DNA of 64,000 bases from Prochlorococcus sp. AG-402-A08. Its GTDB lineage: Bacteria; Cyanobacteriota; Cyanobacteriia; PCC-6307; Cyanobiaceae. Made by a program: the position numbers and the translations under genes. The notes beneath the pieces are model-generated. The model saw nothing but the letters and a program-made list of their open reading frames with translations, was not told the origin of the DNA and ran no database searches. Location: positions 34,526-98,525 of the forward strand of contig QCHH01000003.1 in assembly GCA_003279585.1 (NCBI GenBank), read 5' to 3'. Shown here in pieces: positions 39,355-49,320 of this stretch (its first letter is position 1; every line of letters starts with the position of its first letter).

Positions 39355-39849
39355 TTACAGATCAAATTTTCTTAAGAAAGATTCATTAGGCATATAGAGA
39401 GGGTGACGAGGGTTACCTTTTTTGCTTAGGCCAAGACTTAAAACACGTTTGGAATAATTATTTTCGTTTGACTTCAAATTTGAAAAATTTTTAATTAATT
39501 TTAAAACTTTACGATCTCGTCCTTTTAATTGTCCTTTATCACCCCACCCTAACCATAAGTCACAATTACTATCTTCCCGCCAAAATTCTAATGATTTTAA
39601 AGTAATAAAATCATTATTTTCCCCTATAGCTTCATTGCTTTTTGATAGTAAAATAGGAGACTTGGAAATAAGTCCAAAGAGATTGATTATATAGATGTTT
39701 TTATAATTCCATCTCGAACAAAAATTAATTATCCTCACAAGAGTCCTATCGTTATTAGATGAATTCGCTTTTGAGGGATTTAAGCCAATAAAAACCACCG
39801 ACTTTTTACCGCTTAATAGTTCTCTTTTTAAAATCCATCGATAAGACAT
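39355..39849 (-). CDS. DUF1643 family protein
   Basis: The 164-residue protein has SVVFIGLNPSKANSSNNDRTLVRIINFC, which is the DUF1643 signature, then NIYIINLFGLISKSP, CDLWLGWGDKG and a C-terminal RHPLYMPNESFLRKFDL. DUF1643 has no known biochemical function; members are scattered in bacteria and phages, so this gene may be accessory. I start at the ATG 39849 (MSYRWILKRELL), though the frame extends ten codons further. It stands alone in an AT-rich stretch between the antiporter gene and hli. Confidence 0.85.
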   Translation of the reverse strand: MSYRWILKRELLSGKKSVVFIGLNPSKANSSNNDRTLVRIINFCSRWNYKNIYIINLFGLISKSPILLSKSNEAIGENNDFITLKSLEFWREDSNCDLWLGWGDKGQLKGRDRKVLKLIKNFSNLKSNENNYSKRVLSLGLSKKGNPRHPLYMPNESFLRKFDL

Positions 39850-39921
39850 GCATTTACTAAATAAGCAAAATGACACCAAAAAATCATAACTAAATATTAT
39901 TCTAAATCCAATATTTTTTTT

Positions 39922-40104
39922 CTAGCCAGAAAAAATTATATTTGATAGTAAAAGAATAGTTAACACAATAGCTAAACCTGCAATTGCTATCCTGCCGTTC
40001 CATAGCTCAGCTTGAGGAGTGAATCCTCTTTTCCATGAATTAATTTCACTTGAGCTTGCGAGCCTAGTGGATTTATTAGTTTCATTTCCTTGATCTAGAG
40101 GCAT
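39922..40104 (-). CDS. hli: High-light-inducible protein (single-helix chlorophyll-binding)
   Basis: The 60-residue protein has the chlorophyll-binding helix motif AELWNGRIAIAGLAIVLTIL, preceded by a polar N-terminus of about 28 residues. Hlips (SCPs) bind chlorophyll and carotenoid as dimers and protect photosystem assembly intermediates. The conserved Glu, Asn and Arg of the ExxNxR motif are present; the later residues are less strict. It lies 31 bp downstream of tsaD on the same strand. Confidence 0.93.
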   Translation of the reverse strand: MPLDQGNETNKSTRLASSSEINSWKRGFTPQAELWNGRIAIAGLAIVLTILLLSNIIFSG

Positions 40105-40135
40105 AATAAAAAAATTAAAAGCTTAAAAATATTGA

Positions 40136-41206
40136 TTAAAAAGGGGGATTAGAATCATAAAGTAAATCAGATTTTTCTAAGGGCCAACGAGCGGAAACAC
40201 CTAGTTCCATTGAACTTTGAACATTATTTGATGAGAACCTTAACAAAGCTGCCGCACCAATCATTGCCGCATTATCAGTACAAAATTCCATAGGTGCAAG
40301 AGCAATCTTAATTGCATTTTCAGATGCTTTCGCAAGCATCATTTCCCTTAACCGGATATTTGCAGCAACTCCTCCTACTAATACAAGAGCATTTAATCCT
40401 TCATCAAGGGCGCATCGAATGCTCCTCTCTACCAAGACCTCAGCTACTACGTATTCAAAACTTGCAGCAATATCCTCAATTGGTAATTTTTTATTTTCTG
40501 ACCTGATTTTTTCTATCTGCCTAAATACAGACGTTTTTAATCCACTAAAAGAAAAGTCATATGGATAAAAACCACCTTCAGGTTTAGATACTCTCCCTTT
40601 TGGGAACAAGAATTTTTTTGGGTCTCCAGATTTAGCTATTTTTTGAATTGCTGGCCCACCTGGATAGGGAAGTCCAAGAAGTCTTGCAACCTTATCAAAA
40701 GCCTCTCCAGCTGCATCATCATGACTTCTACCAAGACGTTGATACTTATGTTGAGCATCTACTTTTATCAATTCAGTATGTCCTCCACTAACCAATAAGA
40801 CTAAAAAAGGCGGTTTAGGATGATTTTCTGACAAATATATTGATGAGAGATGTCCCTCCAAATGGTGAATTCCTAAAAATGGAATTTGATGCAAATTCGC
40901 TAGTGTTCTCGCCGTAATTGATCCTACCAAAAGTGAACCTGCTAATCCTGGAGTAACAGTTGCTGCTACTGCATCTATGTCTTTTATCTGTAATTTTGAT
41001 TTTGCAAAAACTTCTTCAATTAGAAATGGAAGGTTTTCCAAATGCCTTCTTGAAGCAATTTCAGGAACAACGCCACCCCAATTAGCATGTTCTTCAATTT
41101 GTGAGGCTATCTCATTACCTATCAAATGAATTTTTCCTTTTTCATCAGAAACCAAAGCCGCTGCAGACTCGTCACAACTTGTTTCGAGGGATAAAATTAT
41201 TGACAT
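40136..41206 (-). CDS. tsaD: tRNA threonylcarbamoyladenosine synthase subunit TsaD
   Basis: Transfers threonylcarbamoyl to A37 of ANN-decoding tRNAs. The 356-residue protein has the ASKHA fold: [20 protein letters not shown], the metal motif [13 protein letters not shown], and [28 protein letters not shown] and [15 protein letters not shown] follow, and the ending is [17 protein letters not shown]. The His-x3-His metal pair is intact. It is divergent from psaF across 73 bp, which must hold both promoters. Confidence 0.98.
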   Translation of the reverse strand: MSIILSLETSCDESAAALVSDEKGKIHLIGNEIASQIEEHANWGGVVPEIASRRHLENLPFLIEEVFAKSKLQIKDIDAVAATVTPGLAGSLLVGSITARTLANLHQIPFLGIHHLEGHLSSIYLSENHPKPPFLVLLVSGGHTELIKVDAQHKYQRLGRSHDDAAGEAFDKVARLLGLPYPGGPAIQKIAKSGDPKKFLFPKGRVSKPEGGFYPYDFSFSGLKTSVFRQIEKIRSENKKLPIEDIAASFEYVVAEVLVERSIRCALDEGLNALVLVGGVAANIRLREMMLAKASENAIKIALAPMEFCTDNAAMIGAAALLRFSSNNVQSSMELGVSARWPLEKSDLLYDSNPPF

Positions 41207-41279
41207 TTATAGCTGGTTATCAACTAAGTTTAGTATTGAAATCCCATTAAAACAGGGCATCAGATAAAAATCAGAACTC

Positions 41280-41837
41280 ATGAGTCGTCTTTTATCAATT
41301 CTACTATCAGCATTTCTTTTCTTAGGAATAGCTCCAATTGCTAATGCAAGGCCAGGCCCAGCACTAAACGCTGACAGGGCTCCTACAGATTTCACTGCTT
41401 CTGCTTTAGTATCTTGTGCTGATAATCCCCGTTTCCAAGAGAGAGCAAGCGCAGCATCTACAGACCAGGCCATAAAAAGATTTGAAAGATATAGCAAAGC
41501 CTTATGTGGAGACGATGGACTTCCTCATTTAATAATTGGTCCTCCTATAGAGCCTTGGGGTGCATGGATTAACCGAGGTCATGAAGGAGATCTTCTTATT
41601 CCTGGAGTAATGTTTATCTATATTGCAGGTATTATTGGATGGTCAGGAAGGGAGTATGTAAGAGCTGTTAGAGGTAAAAAGAATGCTGCAGAATATGAAA
41701 TCATTATTGATACTGATCTTGCTTGGCAATGCTTAAAGAGAGGAGCAGCTTGGCCTTTACAAGCAAACAGAGAGGGAAAGAATGGAGAGCTTAGGGAGAA
41801 AGACAATAATGTTTCTCTTAATGGTCCAAGAGGATAA
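41280..41837 (+). CDS. psaF: Photosystem I subunit III (PsaF)
   Basis: PsaF is a lumen-exposed photosystem I subunit with one or two membrane helices. The 185-residue precursor has an N-terminal signal ending ANARPG. The lumenal domain includes LVSCADNPRFQERASAAS and RFERYSKALCGDDGLPHLI, with two Cys. The transmembrane segment is LIPGVMFIYIAGIIGWSGREYV, and a stromal end follows (EIIIDTDLAWQCLKRGAAWPLQA). The C-terminus runs on with a charged tail of about 20 residues. It is followed by psaJ after 46 bp. Confidence 0.97.
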   Translation: MSRLLSILLSAFLFLGIAPIANARPGPALNADRAPTDFTASALVSCADNPRFQERASAASTDQAIKRFERYSKALCGDDGLPHLIIGPPIEPWGAWINRGHEGDLLIPGVMFIYIAGIIGWSGREYVRAVRGKKNAAEYEIIIDTDLAWQCLKRGAAWPLQANREGKNGELREKDNNVSLNGPRG

Positions 41838-41883
41838 AAAGTTATTTATCTAATTAAAAAAAATCACTTAATTTTTCTCAATC

Positions 41884-42021
41884 ATGTTTCAATTATTTCG
41901 TACCAAATGGTTTAGATCTGCACCAGTTGTAGCAGCGATTTGGATCACATTAACTGCAGGTATTATTGTTGAATTTAATAGATTTGTGCCTGACTTGCTT
42001 TTCCACCCAATGTCTTTTTAA
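41884..42021 (+). CDS. psaJ: Photosystem I subunit IX (PsaJ)
   Basis: An ATG at 41884 opens a 45-codon frame starting [20 protein letters not shown], with a membrane segment and the ending [13 protein letters not shown]. This is PsaJ, which pairs with PsaF at the edge of photosystem I. It is 46 bp after psaF, the conserved gene order, and almost certainly cotranscribed. Confidence 0.96.
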   Translation: MFQLFRTKWFRSAPVVAAIWITLTAGIIVEFNRFVPDLLFHPMSF

Positions 42022-42043
42022 AAATACAAGTTATTAATTAAAT

Positions 42044-42604
42044 TTAAGTTTTTAATCCCATCAAGCCTTCGATTTCCTGGAAGGCTTTTTCTATGTCTTC
42101 ATTAATAACTACAGCGTCAAACTCCTTTTTCGCACTAAGTTCCTTATTTGCTATCTCCAAACGATCTCTAATAGATTCTTCAGTCTCAGTGCCTCTACCT
42201 CTAATCCTTTTTTCAAGTTCAGATAAATTAGGTGGTGCTAAAAATATTTGTAATGCTTCAGGAAAAGACTTTCGAATTTGTCGAGCACCTTCTAATTCAA
42301 TTTCAAGAAGAACATTAATTCCTTTGTCTATTTTATCTTTAACTATTTTTTTTGGAGTTCCATAAAAATTATTAGAGAATGAAGCCCACTCCAGAAAACC
42401 CTGTTTATCAATTATTTCTTGAAAACTTTTCTTTTCTAAGAAAAAGTAATGCTCTCCATCAATTTCTCCGGACCTTGGTTGGCGAGTAGTAGCAGAAATA
42501 GAAAGCCATACATCACTATGACTATCGAGGATTTTCCTAACAATTGTTCCTTTACCAACCCCGCTTGGGCCAGTGAGAACAGTAAGATTACCTAAAGATG
42601 ACAT
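42044..42604 (-). CDS. gmk: Guanylate kinase
   Basis: Phosphorylates GMP to GDP. The 186-residue protein has the P-loop LTGPSGVGKGTIV, the GMP-binding segment ISATTRQPRSGEIDGEHYFFLEK, FYGTPKKIVKD, the IFLAPPNLSELEKRIRGRGTE block and the C-terminal VVINEDIEKAF. Length and motifs are standard. It converges on psaJ with 22 bp between stops and is divergent from the RqcH homolog. Confidence 0.97.
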   Translation of the reverse strand: MSSLGNLTVLTGPSGVGKGTIVRKILDSHSDVWLSISATTRQPRSGEIDGEHYFFLEKKSFQEIIDKQGFLEWASFSNNFYGTPKKIVKDKIDKGINVLLEIELEGARQIRKSFPEALQIFLAPPNLSELEKRIRGRGTETEESIRDRLEIANKELSAKKEFDAVVINEDIEKAFQEIEGLMGLKT

Positions 42605-42671
42605 AACTAAATCCTATCTAATTTACCTAGCAAAGGTAATTACATCATTTTTGAAGTTAAAAGAATAATAG

Positions 42672-44369
42672 ATGAACAAAGTTCCAATTCAAATAATGGA
42701 CTTAACAACCCTTAAAGCGGTTGTATTTGAACTTAGCCAAGACATAGTTCCAAGTCGATTTGAAAATGCACAGCAAATTGATTCTCATACTATTCAATTA
42801 GGATTTAGAACCCTAGAAAAACTTACATGGATAGAAATAAGCTGGCTTGCTGAATCCCCAAGAATAGTATTAATACCATCTCCAAAAAGATATGGAGAAA
42901 AAAGTACTTTAGCGAAACAACTAAAACATTTATTGGTCAATTTAGCTTTGGTAGAAATAACCCAGACTGGTTTTGAAAGAATAGTAAGATTTAAATTATC
43001 TAGTAGGCCTGGAGAAGAAATAGAGAAAGAACTGATAGTCGAATTGATGGGTAGACACAGTAATATTCTACTTTTAGACAAAACAAGTAAAGTAATTACT
43101 CTTGGTAAACAAATAAAAGAGAGACAATCAAGATTAAGGCCAATAGGGACAGGAGATATATATACGTATCCTCCACCTCTCAAAGGATTAGTTCCTGATT
43201 ACTCTGAACCATTCAATTCATGGAAAGAGAATATATGTTTAGTTCCATCAACATTCAAGAATAGTCTTAAAGATACTTACCAAGGAATAAGTCCTGCACT
43301 AACATTACAAATTGCTAGTGATAATTATAACGATGCACTTAATATAATAAATCAATCAGTAAAAAGTATTGAATTAGAGACATGGGTAGCATTATATAAA
43401 AAATGGAAAGAGTGGCTATTAGATATAAAGAATAACGATTATAAAATAAATTTCGAAGGCCCAACAGATTTTGTGGTTTGGGGTCAAAGAGAATCAAAAA
43501 GTACTAACACTAAAATAGGAATTAGCCTGAGCATCTATTATTCAAATAAAATTGTAGAAAGGAAAATAAACTCTATTAGAGAAAAGTTAAAAAAAGAATT
43601 AGAAAATTCAAAAAATCATGAAACCAGAAAACTAGAGGAACAGGAATTACTAATTCAAAATATTTCTGAATATATAAAGATGCAAGAAAAGGCTAGTAAC
43701 CTTCTCTCTTTAGAATCTCCCACCAAGAAGCAGATAATTGAGGCTCAAAGACTCTTCAAAGAGGCTAAAAGGAAAAAAAGATCTAGAGAATCAATTCTAA
43801 ATAGAATCAATTTTTATAAGAAAAAAATATCAGACATTGAATATTTTGAATTATTTCTTGATTCATTAATTTATGGAAAGAATGAAGATAATAAAAATAA
43901 GCTAGAAACAATTATTGAACTTAAAGAAGAAGTAGAAGAATATATTTGCATCAAAAAAAACAATTCTAAGTCAAATAGAAAAAAGGTATATTCTTCAACT
44001 TTAAAAGAGATTCAAAGTCCCAGCGGCCTAAAGATTCAAATAGGCGGAAACAATAGACAAAACGAATTAATAAGTTTGAAGACAGGAAAAAAAGGTGATC
44101 TTTGGTTTCATGCGCAAGAATCACCAGGAAGCCATGTTGTACTGAAATCATCCAATGGACTTTTTGATGAAAATGACATTCAATTAGCCGCTGATTTAGC
44201 TTCTCTCTTTAGCCGTGCAAGAGGTAACAAGCAAGTAGCAATTTTAATGGTACCAATTGAAAATCTTCAAAGGATATCAGGAGCTTTACCTGGGACAGTT
44301 AGACATAGAGGAGGGAAGGTTCTTTGGGGGAAATCAGAGAGAGTAGAGAAATATTTCCACCACAAGTGA
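42672..44369 (+). CDS. NFACT/RqcH-type ribosome-associated protein
   Basis: The 565-residue protein has the NFACT-N domain (TTLKAVVFELSQDIVPSRFENA, ELMGRHSNILLLDKTSKVI) and a central coiled coil (about residues 295-390). The NFACT-R domain is GKKGDLWFHAQESPGSHVVLKS and AADLASLFSRARGNKQVAI. RqcH adds alanine tails to nascent chains on split 60S/50S ribosomes. Relatives called fibronectin-binding protein share this layout. Its action here is inferred from the family. The start is ATG 42672; a later ATG at 42696 gives MDLTTLKAV, the more usual N-terminus. Confidence 0.9.
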   Translation: MNKVPIQIMDLTTLKAVVFELSQDIVPSRFENAQQIDSHTIQLGFRTLEKLTWIEISWLAESPRIVLIPSPKRYGEKSTLAKQLKHLLVNLALVEITQTGFERIVRFKLSSRPGEEIEKELIVELMGRHSNILLLDKTSKVITLGKQIKERQSRLRPIGTGDIYTYPPPLKGLVPDYSEPFNSWKENICLVPSTFKNSLKDTYQGISPALTLQIASDNYNDALNIINQSVKSIELETWVALYKKWKEWLLDIKNNDYKINFEGPTDFVVWGQRESKSTNTKIGISLSIYYSNKIVERKINSIREKLKKELENSKNHETRKLEEQELLIQNISEYIKMQEKASNLLSLESPTKKQIIEAQRLFKEAKRKKRSRESILNRINFYKKKISDIEYFELFLDSLIYGKNEDNKNKLETIIELKEEVEEYICIKKNNSKSNRKKVYSSTLKEIQSPSGLKIQIGGNNRQNELISLKTGKKGDLWFHAQESPGSHVVLKSSNGLFDENDIQLAADLASLFSRARGNKQVAILMVPIENLQRISGALPGTVRHRGGKVLWGKSERVEKYFHHK

Positions 44370-44404
44370 TCTTCAATGACTTAATATCAGCTTCATTAGA
44401 CAAG

Positions 44405-44662
44405 ATGAAAATGATTGATTTTTTTCTAGGCACTCATGAATTTCTAGGTAATCATTCTTTCCCCGAATTCTTAATTGGATATGCATTCGGCGCAGCATTA
44501 ATTATTGGAGCTCCAACAGTATTCCTTTTGTTGGCATTTACCAGCGCTTTAATGAAAACCAATGGAAAGATGGGTGGCTACAAAGAATATGCTAGTTATG
44601 GTGAATCCTCACTAAATGATTGTCCTCCTTTTATTTTGCCTGACCCAACAAAAAACAAATAA
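44405..44662 (+). CDS. Small membrane protein, unknown
   Basis: I do not recognise this 85-residue protein. The frame extends upstream into the RqcH gene, but the ATG at 44405 (or 44411) is a sensible start. It has one strong hydrophobic segment (FGAALIIGAPTVFLLLAFTS) flanked by FLGNHSFPEFLIGYA and a polar tail with MKTNGKMGGYKEYASYGE. The membrane segment with Gly-Ala-Pro suggests a small thylakoid or envelope protein. It starts 35 bp after RqcH, so it may share that transcript. Confidence 0.7.
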   Translation: MKMIDFFLGTHEFLGNHSFPEFLIGYAFGAALIIGAPTVFLLLAFTSALMKTNGKMGGYKEYASYGESSLNDCPPFILPDPTKNK

Positions 44663-44865
44663 TAAAATCTATCCTTATTGCCTTATCACCAATAATTTAT
44701 TCAATTAATTTTTATAAATAGCGAGAAAAATTTCATGGATGCCTGCAAATTCAATTTCCTACTAAAATCAAGCTTATTAACTAAATCAATCTGAATAGCT
44801 CAAACAAAAAAGAAAATATTTCAAAAGCTCCTCCTCCTATCAGGATAAAGGAGAAAGCTAGTTCA

Positions 44866-45609
44866 GTGGATGCATCTCAAGCCCTTGAAATGCCTTTAGT
44901 TGATCATCTTGAAGAACTTCGCCAAAGGATATTAAAGAGTCTTATTGCAATTCTTCTAGCATCAGGTTTTTGCTTGTTATTTATTAGGAAACTTGTACAG
45001 GCATTGGAGATACCGGCAGGGAAAATACAATTTTTACAAGTAGCACCTGGTGAATTTTTATTTACTTCAATAAAAGTTGCTGGCTATGGAGGTCTTACTA
45101 TCTCCCTCCCTTTCATACTTTACCAATTTTTAAAGTTCATCCTTCCTGGGCTCACTAAAAAAGAAAAACTCCTCATAGCGCCATCTGTTGCAGGTTCAGC
45201 AATTTTATTTTTCTTAGGAATTTTCTTTGCCTGGAAGGCTCTAATCCCTGCCGCTTTGGGATTCTTAATAAGTTACGGTGCTGATGTTGTTGAACCACTT
45301 TGGTCAATAGAAAAATATTTAGATTTCGTACTTCTGCTTATGCTTTCAACTGGTTTAGCCTTCCAGTTACCAATTCTTCAATTGATTTTAGGTTTCTTAG
45401 AAATAATTTCTTGGAAAAAGATGTTGTCAGCATGGAGATTAGTAGTTATGGCTTCAGCAGTTGCAGGAGCTGTTTTAACTCCATCGACTGATCCTATAAC
45501 CATGCTTCTTCTATCATCATCCATAACTTTTTTGTTTTTTATTGGAGTTGGGTTAGTTGCCTTAACATCAAATCTCAAAGGACAAATTCATCCATCCTTT
45601 GATCCATAG
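44866..45609 (+). CDS. tatC: Twin-arginine translocase subunit TatC
   Basis: TatC binds twin-arginine signal peptides and forms the export complex with TatA/B. The 247-residue protein has the hallmark PLVDHLEELRQRILKSLI, six hydrophobic segments, VAPGEFLFTSIKVAGYGG and the conserved AGAVLTPSTDPITMLLL. The start is GTG at 44866. The same frame stays open upstream through a polar stretch beginning CTG at 44791, so an N-terminal extension is possible but would lack a normal start codon. It lies upstream of petC, which carries a twin-arginine signal. Confidence 0.95.
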   Translation: MDASQALEMPLVDHLEELRQRILKSLIAILLASGFCLLFIRKLVQALEIPAGKIQFLQVAPGEFLFTSIKVAGYGGLTISLPFILYQFLKFILPGLTKKEKLLIAPSVAGSAILFFLGIFFAWKALIPAALGFLISYGADVVEPLWSIEKYLDFVLLLMLSTGLAFQLPILQLILGFLEIISWKKMLSAWRLVVMASAVAGAVLTPSTDPITMLLLSSSITFLFFIGVGLVALTSNLKGQIHPSFDP

Positions 45610-45937
45610 GCAAAGGTAATGTTATTGCTCTTCCAAGTCTTGGCTTAGCTTGTACATTTTCCAACCAATTTCTTACTAAACCCGATTGGCCTGCGCGATT
45701 AATAATTTCTAAGGTTCGATTCAAATTTTCTCTAAAGTTAACCTCATCCAATGGAAAAGATTGTTGTTCTAAAAATCCCCACATCATTTGTAAATATATT
45801 CTGTCTTTTTTGATTAACAATTTCAAATCATATGTGACACCCCATCGCCTTCTTAAGCACCCCACTACCTCGTCTACTTCCAAGGGAATTGAAGCAGGAA
45901 AGCCACCAGAATTTAACTCATTAGATTTAAAACTCAT
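45575..45937 (-). CDS. DUF3067 family protein
   Basis: The 120-residue soluble protein has the DUF3067 pattern DEVVGCLRRRWGVTYDLKLLIKK, LQMMWGFLEQQSFPLDEVNF and the C-terminal AKPRLGRAITLPLPMDQR. The family occurs in cyanobacteria and plastids with no assigned activity that I know. The stop region overlaps the convergent tatC stop by 35 bp, and the start is divergent from petC, about 82 bp away. Confidence 0.87.
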   Translation of the reverse strand: MSFKSNELNSGGFPASIPLEVDEVVGCLRRRWGVTYDLKLLIKKDRIYLQMMWGFLEQQSFPLDEVNFRENLNRTLEIINRAGQSGLVRNWLENVQAKPRLGRAITLPLPMDQRMDEFVL

Positions 45938-46019
45938 GTCAAAAGCCAGTCTTGGCAGAGATTAATAACCTTTTGGTGTCCATTCTGGTCTAATATCATA
46001 ATTCAGGTGAACATCTGTA

Positions 46020-46556
46020 ATGACACAATTGAATGCTGCAGATGTGCCCTCAATGGGCAGAAGGCAGTTCATGAACTTGCTTACCTTTGGCACGGTTACA
46101 GGAGTTGCCTTAGGAGCTTTATATCCAGTAGCTCAATACTTCACTCCCTATCGACCCGGTGGAGGTGGAGGTGGAACAAATGCTAAAGATGAGCTAGGCA
46201 ATCCAGTAAAGGCAAGTGCATGGCTATCAAGTCATCCTGTTGGAGACAGGAGTTTAGTCCAAGGCCTTAAAGGAGACCCTACCTATCTAATAGTTGAAGG
46301 CGAAGATGCAATCACTAGTTATGGCATTAATGCCATATGTACTCACCTTGGTTGTGTAGTGCCATGGAATAGCGGAGCAAATAAATACATGTGTCCATGT
46401 CATGGAAGTCAATATGATTCGACAGGGAAAGTTGTAAGAGGCCCAGCCCCTCTATCACTAGCAATAGCTCATGTATCAGTAGAGGATGATCAGGTTCTAG
46501 TAAGTCAGTGGACAGAAACTGATTTCCGAACTGGTACTGACCCATGGTGGGGTTGA
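46020..46556 (+). CDS. petC: Cytochrome b6f Rieske iron-sulfur protein
   Basis: The Rieske subunit passes electrons from plastoquinol to cytochrome f. The 178-residue protein has an N-terminal twin-arginine-like signal [17 protein letters not shown] that also forms the membrane anchor. A Gly-rich hinge (PGGGGGGTN) follows. The cluster ligands lie in [10 protein letters not shown] and CPCHGSQYD. The Tat-type signal agrees with tatC nearby. Its stop is 7 bp before the petA start, so both are in one transcript, the usual petCA operon. Confidence 0.97.
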   Translation: MTQLNAADVPSMGRRQFMNLLTFGTVTGVALGALYPVAQYFTPYRPGGGGGGTNAKDELGNPVKASAWLSSHPVGDRSLVQGLKGDPTYLIVEGEDAITSYGINAICTHLGCVVPWNSGANKYMCPCHGSQYDSTGKVVRGPAPLSLAIAHVSVEDDQVLVSQWTETDFRTGTDPWWG

Positions 46557-46563
46557 TAAATAA

Positions 46564-47529
46564 ATGAAAAAAAACTTCAATACCACTTCTAAAACCATGA
46601 GTCGTTCATTAAAACTTTTCCTTTCTTCACTTGTTCTTGGATTTTCAATACTTCTAGTTCCTCAACCAAGTTGGGCATATCCATTTTGGGCTCAACAAAA
46701 ATTTGAAAATCCTAGAGAGGCAACTGGAAAAATTGTTTGTGCTAATTGTCACGTTGCAAGTATGCCAACAAGAGCTGAAGTGCCTCAGGCAGTTGCGGCT
46801 GATAGTGTTTTCAAAACAGTCGTAGAAATACCTTATAAAAAGGATCTGCAAGAAATTGGAGCTGATGGCAGCAAAGTTCCTCTCCAAGTTGGAGCTGTTG
46901 TAATGCTTCCAGACGGATTTAAGCTTGCTCCTCAAGAAAGATGGACTGATGAAATAAAAGAAGAGACACAGGGTGTTTACTTCACTCAATACAGCGAGGA
47001 ACAAGAAAATATTATTTTAGTTGGACCTTTACCTGGTGATCAAAACAAAGAAATTGTCTTTCCTGTCCTTTCCCCTGATCCTAGGAAAGACAAAAATTTT
47101 AACTTTGGAAAGTATTCAATTCATATAGGCGGTAATAGAGGAAGAGGTCAAGTTTATCCAACTGGTGAAAAAAGCAATAACAATTTGTTTACTGCAACCA
47201 ATTCTGGGAAAATAACCTCAATAGATACAAATGAAGATGGTACACAAATTATTAATCTAAATAATGAAGAAGGAAAAAGTTTTACTGAAAATATTCCGGC
47301 AGGGACCTCATTATTAGTAAAAGAAGGTGACATTATCGAGAAAGGTGCAAAATTAACTGAAGACCCTAATGTTGGAGGTTTTGGACAACTGGACAAAGAA
47401 ATAGTTTTACAAAGTAAGGCAAGAGTTATTGGGATGATAATTTTCTTTATAGGAGTTGGTTTATCACAAATAATGCTAGTTCTTAAGAAGAAACAAGTTG
47501 AAAAAGTTCAAGCTGCTGAAGGAATATAA
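46564..47529 (+). CDS. petA: Cytochrome f
   Basis: Cytochrome f carries one c-type heme in the lumen and passes electrons to plastocyanin or cytochrome c6. The 321-residue precursor has a signal peptide ending [19 protein letters not shown], in which the tyrosine becomes the axial ligand. The heme site is VCANCHVA. The lumenal domain includes [20 protein letters not shown], and a C-terminal membrane anchor follows ([20 protein letters not shown]). The start is ATG 46564 or the ATG 11 codons in. Confidence 0.97.
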   Translation: MKKNFNTTSKTMSRSLKLFLSSLVLGFSILLVPQPSWAYPFWAQQKFENPREATGKIVCANCHVASMPTRAEVPQAVAADSVFKTVVEIPYKKDLQEIGADGSKVPLQVGAVVMLPDGFKLAPQERWTDEIKEETQGVYFTQYSEEQENIILVGPLPGDQNKEIVFPVLSPDPRKDKNFNFGKYSIHIGGNRGRGQVYPTGEKSNNNLFTATNSGKITSIDTNEDGTQIINLNNEEGKSFTENIPAGTSLLVKEGDIIEKGAKLTEDPNVGGFGQLDKEIVLQSKARVIGMIIFFIGVGLSQIMLVLKKKQVEKVQAAEGI

Positions 47530-47542
47530 CTTCAAGTAGTTG

Positions 47543-48454
47543 ATGGAACATATTTTTTTAGCGCTTAGATCACCTGGGCCTGAGTTGTTTCAACTAGGGC
47601 CCTTTTCTTTAAGGTGGTATGGATTACTAATTGCCATTTCAGTTTTACTTGGATTAAATTTATCAGGTGAATTAGCCTCAAAAAAAGGCTTAAAAAAAAG
47701 CCTTATTAATGATTTACTTCCTATTTTGGTTTTAGCATCTGTGATTGGGGCAAGAATTTATTATGTTGCATTTGAATGGAGAAACTACACAGGCAAAAAC
47801 TTCTGGAGTTCTATTAATTTCCTGAACTTAAATATTCCTATCCCCAGTGCAATAGAAATTTGGGGAGGAGGAATTGCAATTCATGGAGCACTGATTATGG
47901 GTGCATTATCCATTATATTTTTTTGCCGCTGGAAAAAAGAACCTTTTTGGGATGTAGTAGATGTTTTGGTCCCCTCAGTTGCATTAGGCCAAGCAATAGG
48001 TAGATGGGGAAATTTTTTTAACAATGAAGCTTTCGGGATACCTACAAATTTACCCTGGAAATTATTTATACCCTATAGATTTAGGCCAGAAATATTCTCA
48101 ACTCAAGATTATTTTCACCCTACCTTTCTTTATGAATCAGCATGGAATATTTTTGTTTTTGGCATACTGATTTTTCTTTTTAGAAAAGCAAATAAAAGAG
48201 AACTTACACTGCCATCTGGAAGCTTAAGTTGCTTATATTTAATTACTTACAGTTTTGGGAGGTTGTGGATAGAAGCCTTAAGAACTGATCCTCTCTGCTT
48301 AGGTGGGGTTCCGCCTTTTTGTGAGGGCGGACTACGAATAGCACAATTGATTAGCTTGTTTTTGATTATTTCAGGCTTGTTAGGAATATGGAGAATTTAT
48401 ATTTCTAAAAAAGCCCTCCCTGATCCTTCCTTAATTAATGGGAGAAATCAATGA
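47543..48454 (+). CDS. lgt: Prolipoprotein diacylglyceryl transferase
   Basis: Lgt adds diacylglycerol to lipobox cysteines, the first step in lipoprotein maturation. The 303-residue protein has multiple hydrophobic segments, [16 protein letters not shown] and [13 protein letters not shown], then [12 protein letters not shown]. The signature [16 protein letters not shown] is followed by [11 protein letters not shown] and [14 protein letters not shown]. The start is ATG 47543; a TTG one codon earlier is possible. It is 13 bp after petA and its stop overlaps cobM by 4 bp (ATGA). Confidence 0.96.
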   Translation: MEHIFLALRSPGPELFQLGPFSLRWYGLLIAISVLLGLNLSGELASKKGLKKSLINDLLPILVLASVIGARIYYVAFEWRNYTGKNFWSSINFLNLNIPIPSAIEIWGGGIAIHGALIMGALSIIFFCRWKKEPFWDVVDVLVPSVALGQAIGRWGNFFNNEAFGIPTNLPWKLFIPYRFRPEIFSTQDYFHPTFLYESAWNIFVFGILIFLFRKANKRELTLPSGSLSCLYLITYSFGRLWIEALRTDPLCLGGVPPFCEGGLRIAQLISLFLIISGLLGIWRIYISKKALPDPSLINGRNQ

Positions 48455-49203
48455 ATCCGATTTCAATTGTAGGAGCAGGCCCAGGCGCTTTAGACTTGAT
48501 GACAATAAGAGCTCAACAAAGGCTAAAATCAGCAGATGTTCTTGTTTGGACAGACTCTTTAATTCCTATACAAATCACAAAAATTGTTAAAGATGATTGT
48601 GAAAAGATAAAGACAAGTTCATTAACGCTTGAAGAAATCCTTTTAATCTTAATTAAAAAGCATAAGGAAGGTAAAAAGATTGTTCGCCTCCATGATGGTG
48701 ATCCTTGCTTATATGGAGCCATATCAGAACAAATATGTAGATTAAATGATGAAGGAATTGAGGTAGAAGTAGTTCCTGGAGTAAGTGCCTATCAAGCAAC
48801 AGCAGCAACTTTAGGATTCGAACTAACAATTCCAGATTTAACTCAAACAATAATACTTAGCAGAGCTGATGGCAGGACAGGCAAACCAGAAAAGGAAAGT
48901 CTCCAAAAGCTGGCATCTATTCAATCTTCTTTATGTCTTTATCTAAGTGCAAGACATGTAGAAGAAGTGCAATCCATACTTTTAAAGTATTATCCTGCGC
49001 ATACTCCTGTAGCAATTGCATATAGAGTTACTTGGCCAGACGAATGGATAAAAGTTATGCCTTTAAGTGAGATGGCAAAAACATCTCAAGAACAAAATTT
49101 AATCAGAACAACATTATATATAATTAGTCCAACATTAAAGATCGGGAATAATAGATCAAAGCTTTATAGTCCTAGTCATTCACATTTATTTAGATCCAGT
49201 TAA
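48451..49203 (+). CDS. cobM: Precorrin-4 C11-methyltransferase
   Basis: An SAM-dependent methyltransferase of the corrin pathway that methylates C11 of precorrin-4. The 250-residue protein has the tetrapyrrole methylase layout: [71 protein letters not shown] and [14 protein letters not shown]. The short acidic segments match CobM/CbiF rather than CobI or CobJ. It overlaps lgt by 4 bp and joins cobK (9023-9847) as a corrinoid gene, consistent with B12 synthesis. Confidence 0.93.
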   Translation: MNPISIVGAGPGALDLMTIRAQQRLKSADVLVWTDSLIPIQITKIVKDDCEKIKTSSLTLEEILLILIKKHKEGKKIVRLHDGDPCLYGAISEQICRLNDEGIEVEVVPGVSAYQATAATLGFELTIPDLTQTIILSRADGRTGKPEKESLQKLASIQSSLCLYLSARHVEEVQSILLKYYPAHTPVAIAYRVTWPDEWIKVMPLSEMAKTSQEQNLIRTTLYIISPTLKIGNNRSKLYSPSHSHLFRSS

Positions 49204-49320
49204 AGAGAAAAAACTAATGAATCTATTTCAACAACAATAAAGCCAGAGATAAGTTCTCTTTTAGAAACAAACTACTTTACAGAGCCTTTAGAATGAACTA
49301 AATACCCAAAAGGTTTTTAA

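Noticed and set aside
41207..41497. 96-codon frame antisense to psaF
   Set aside because: It is a shadow of the clearly coding psaF on the other strand.
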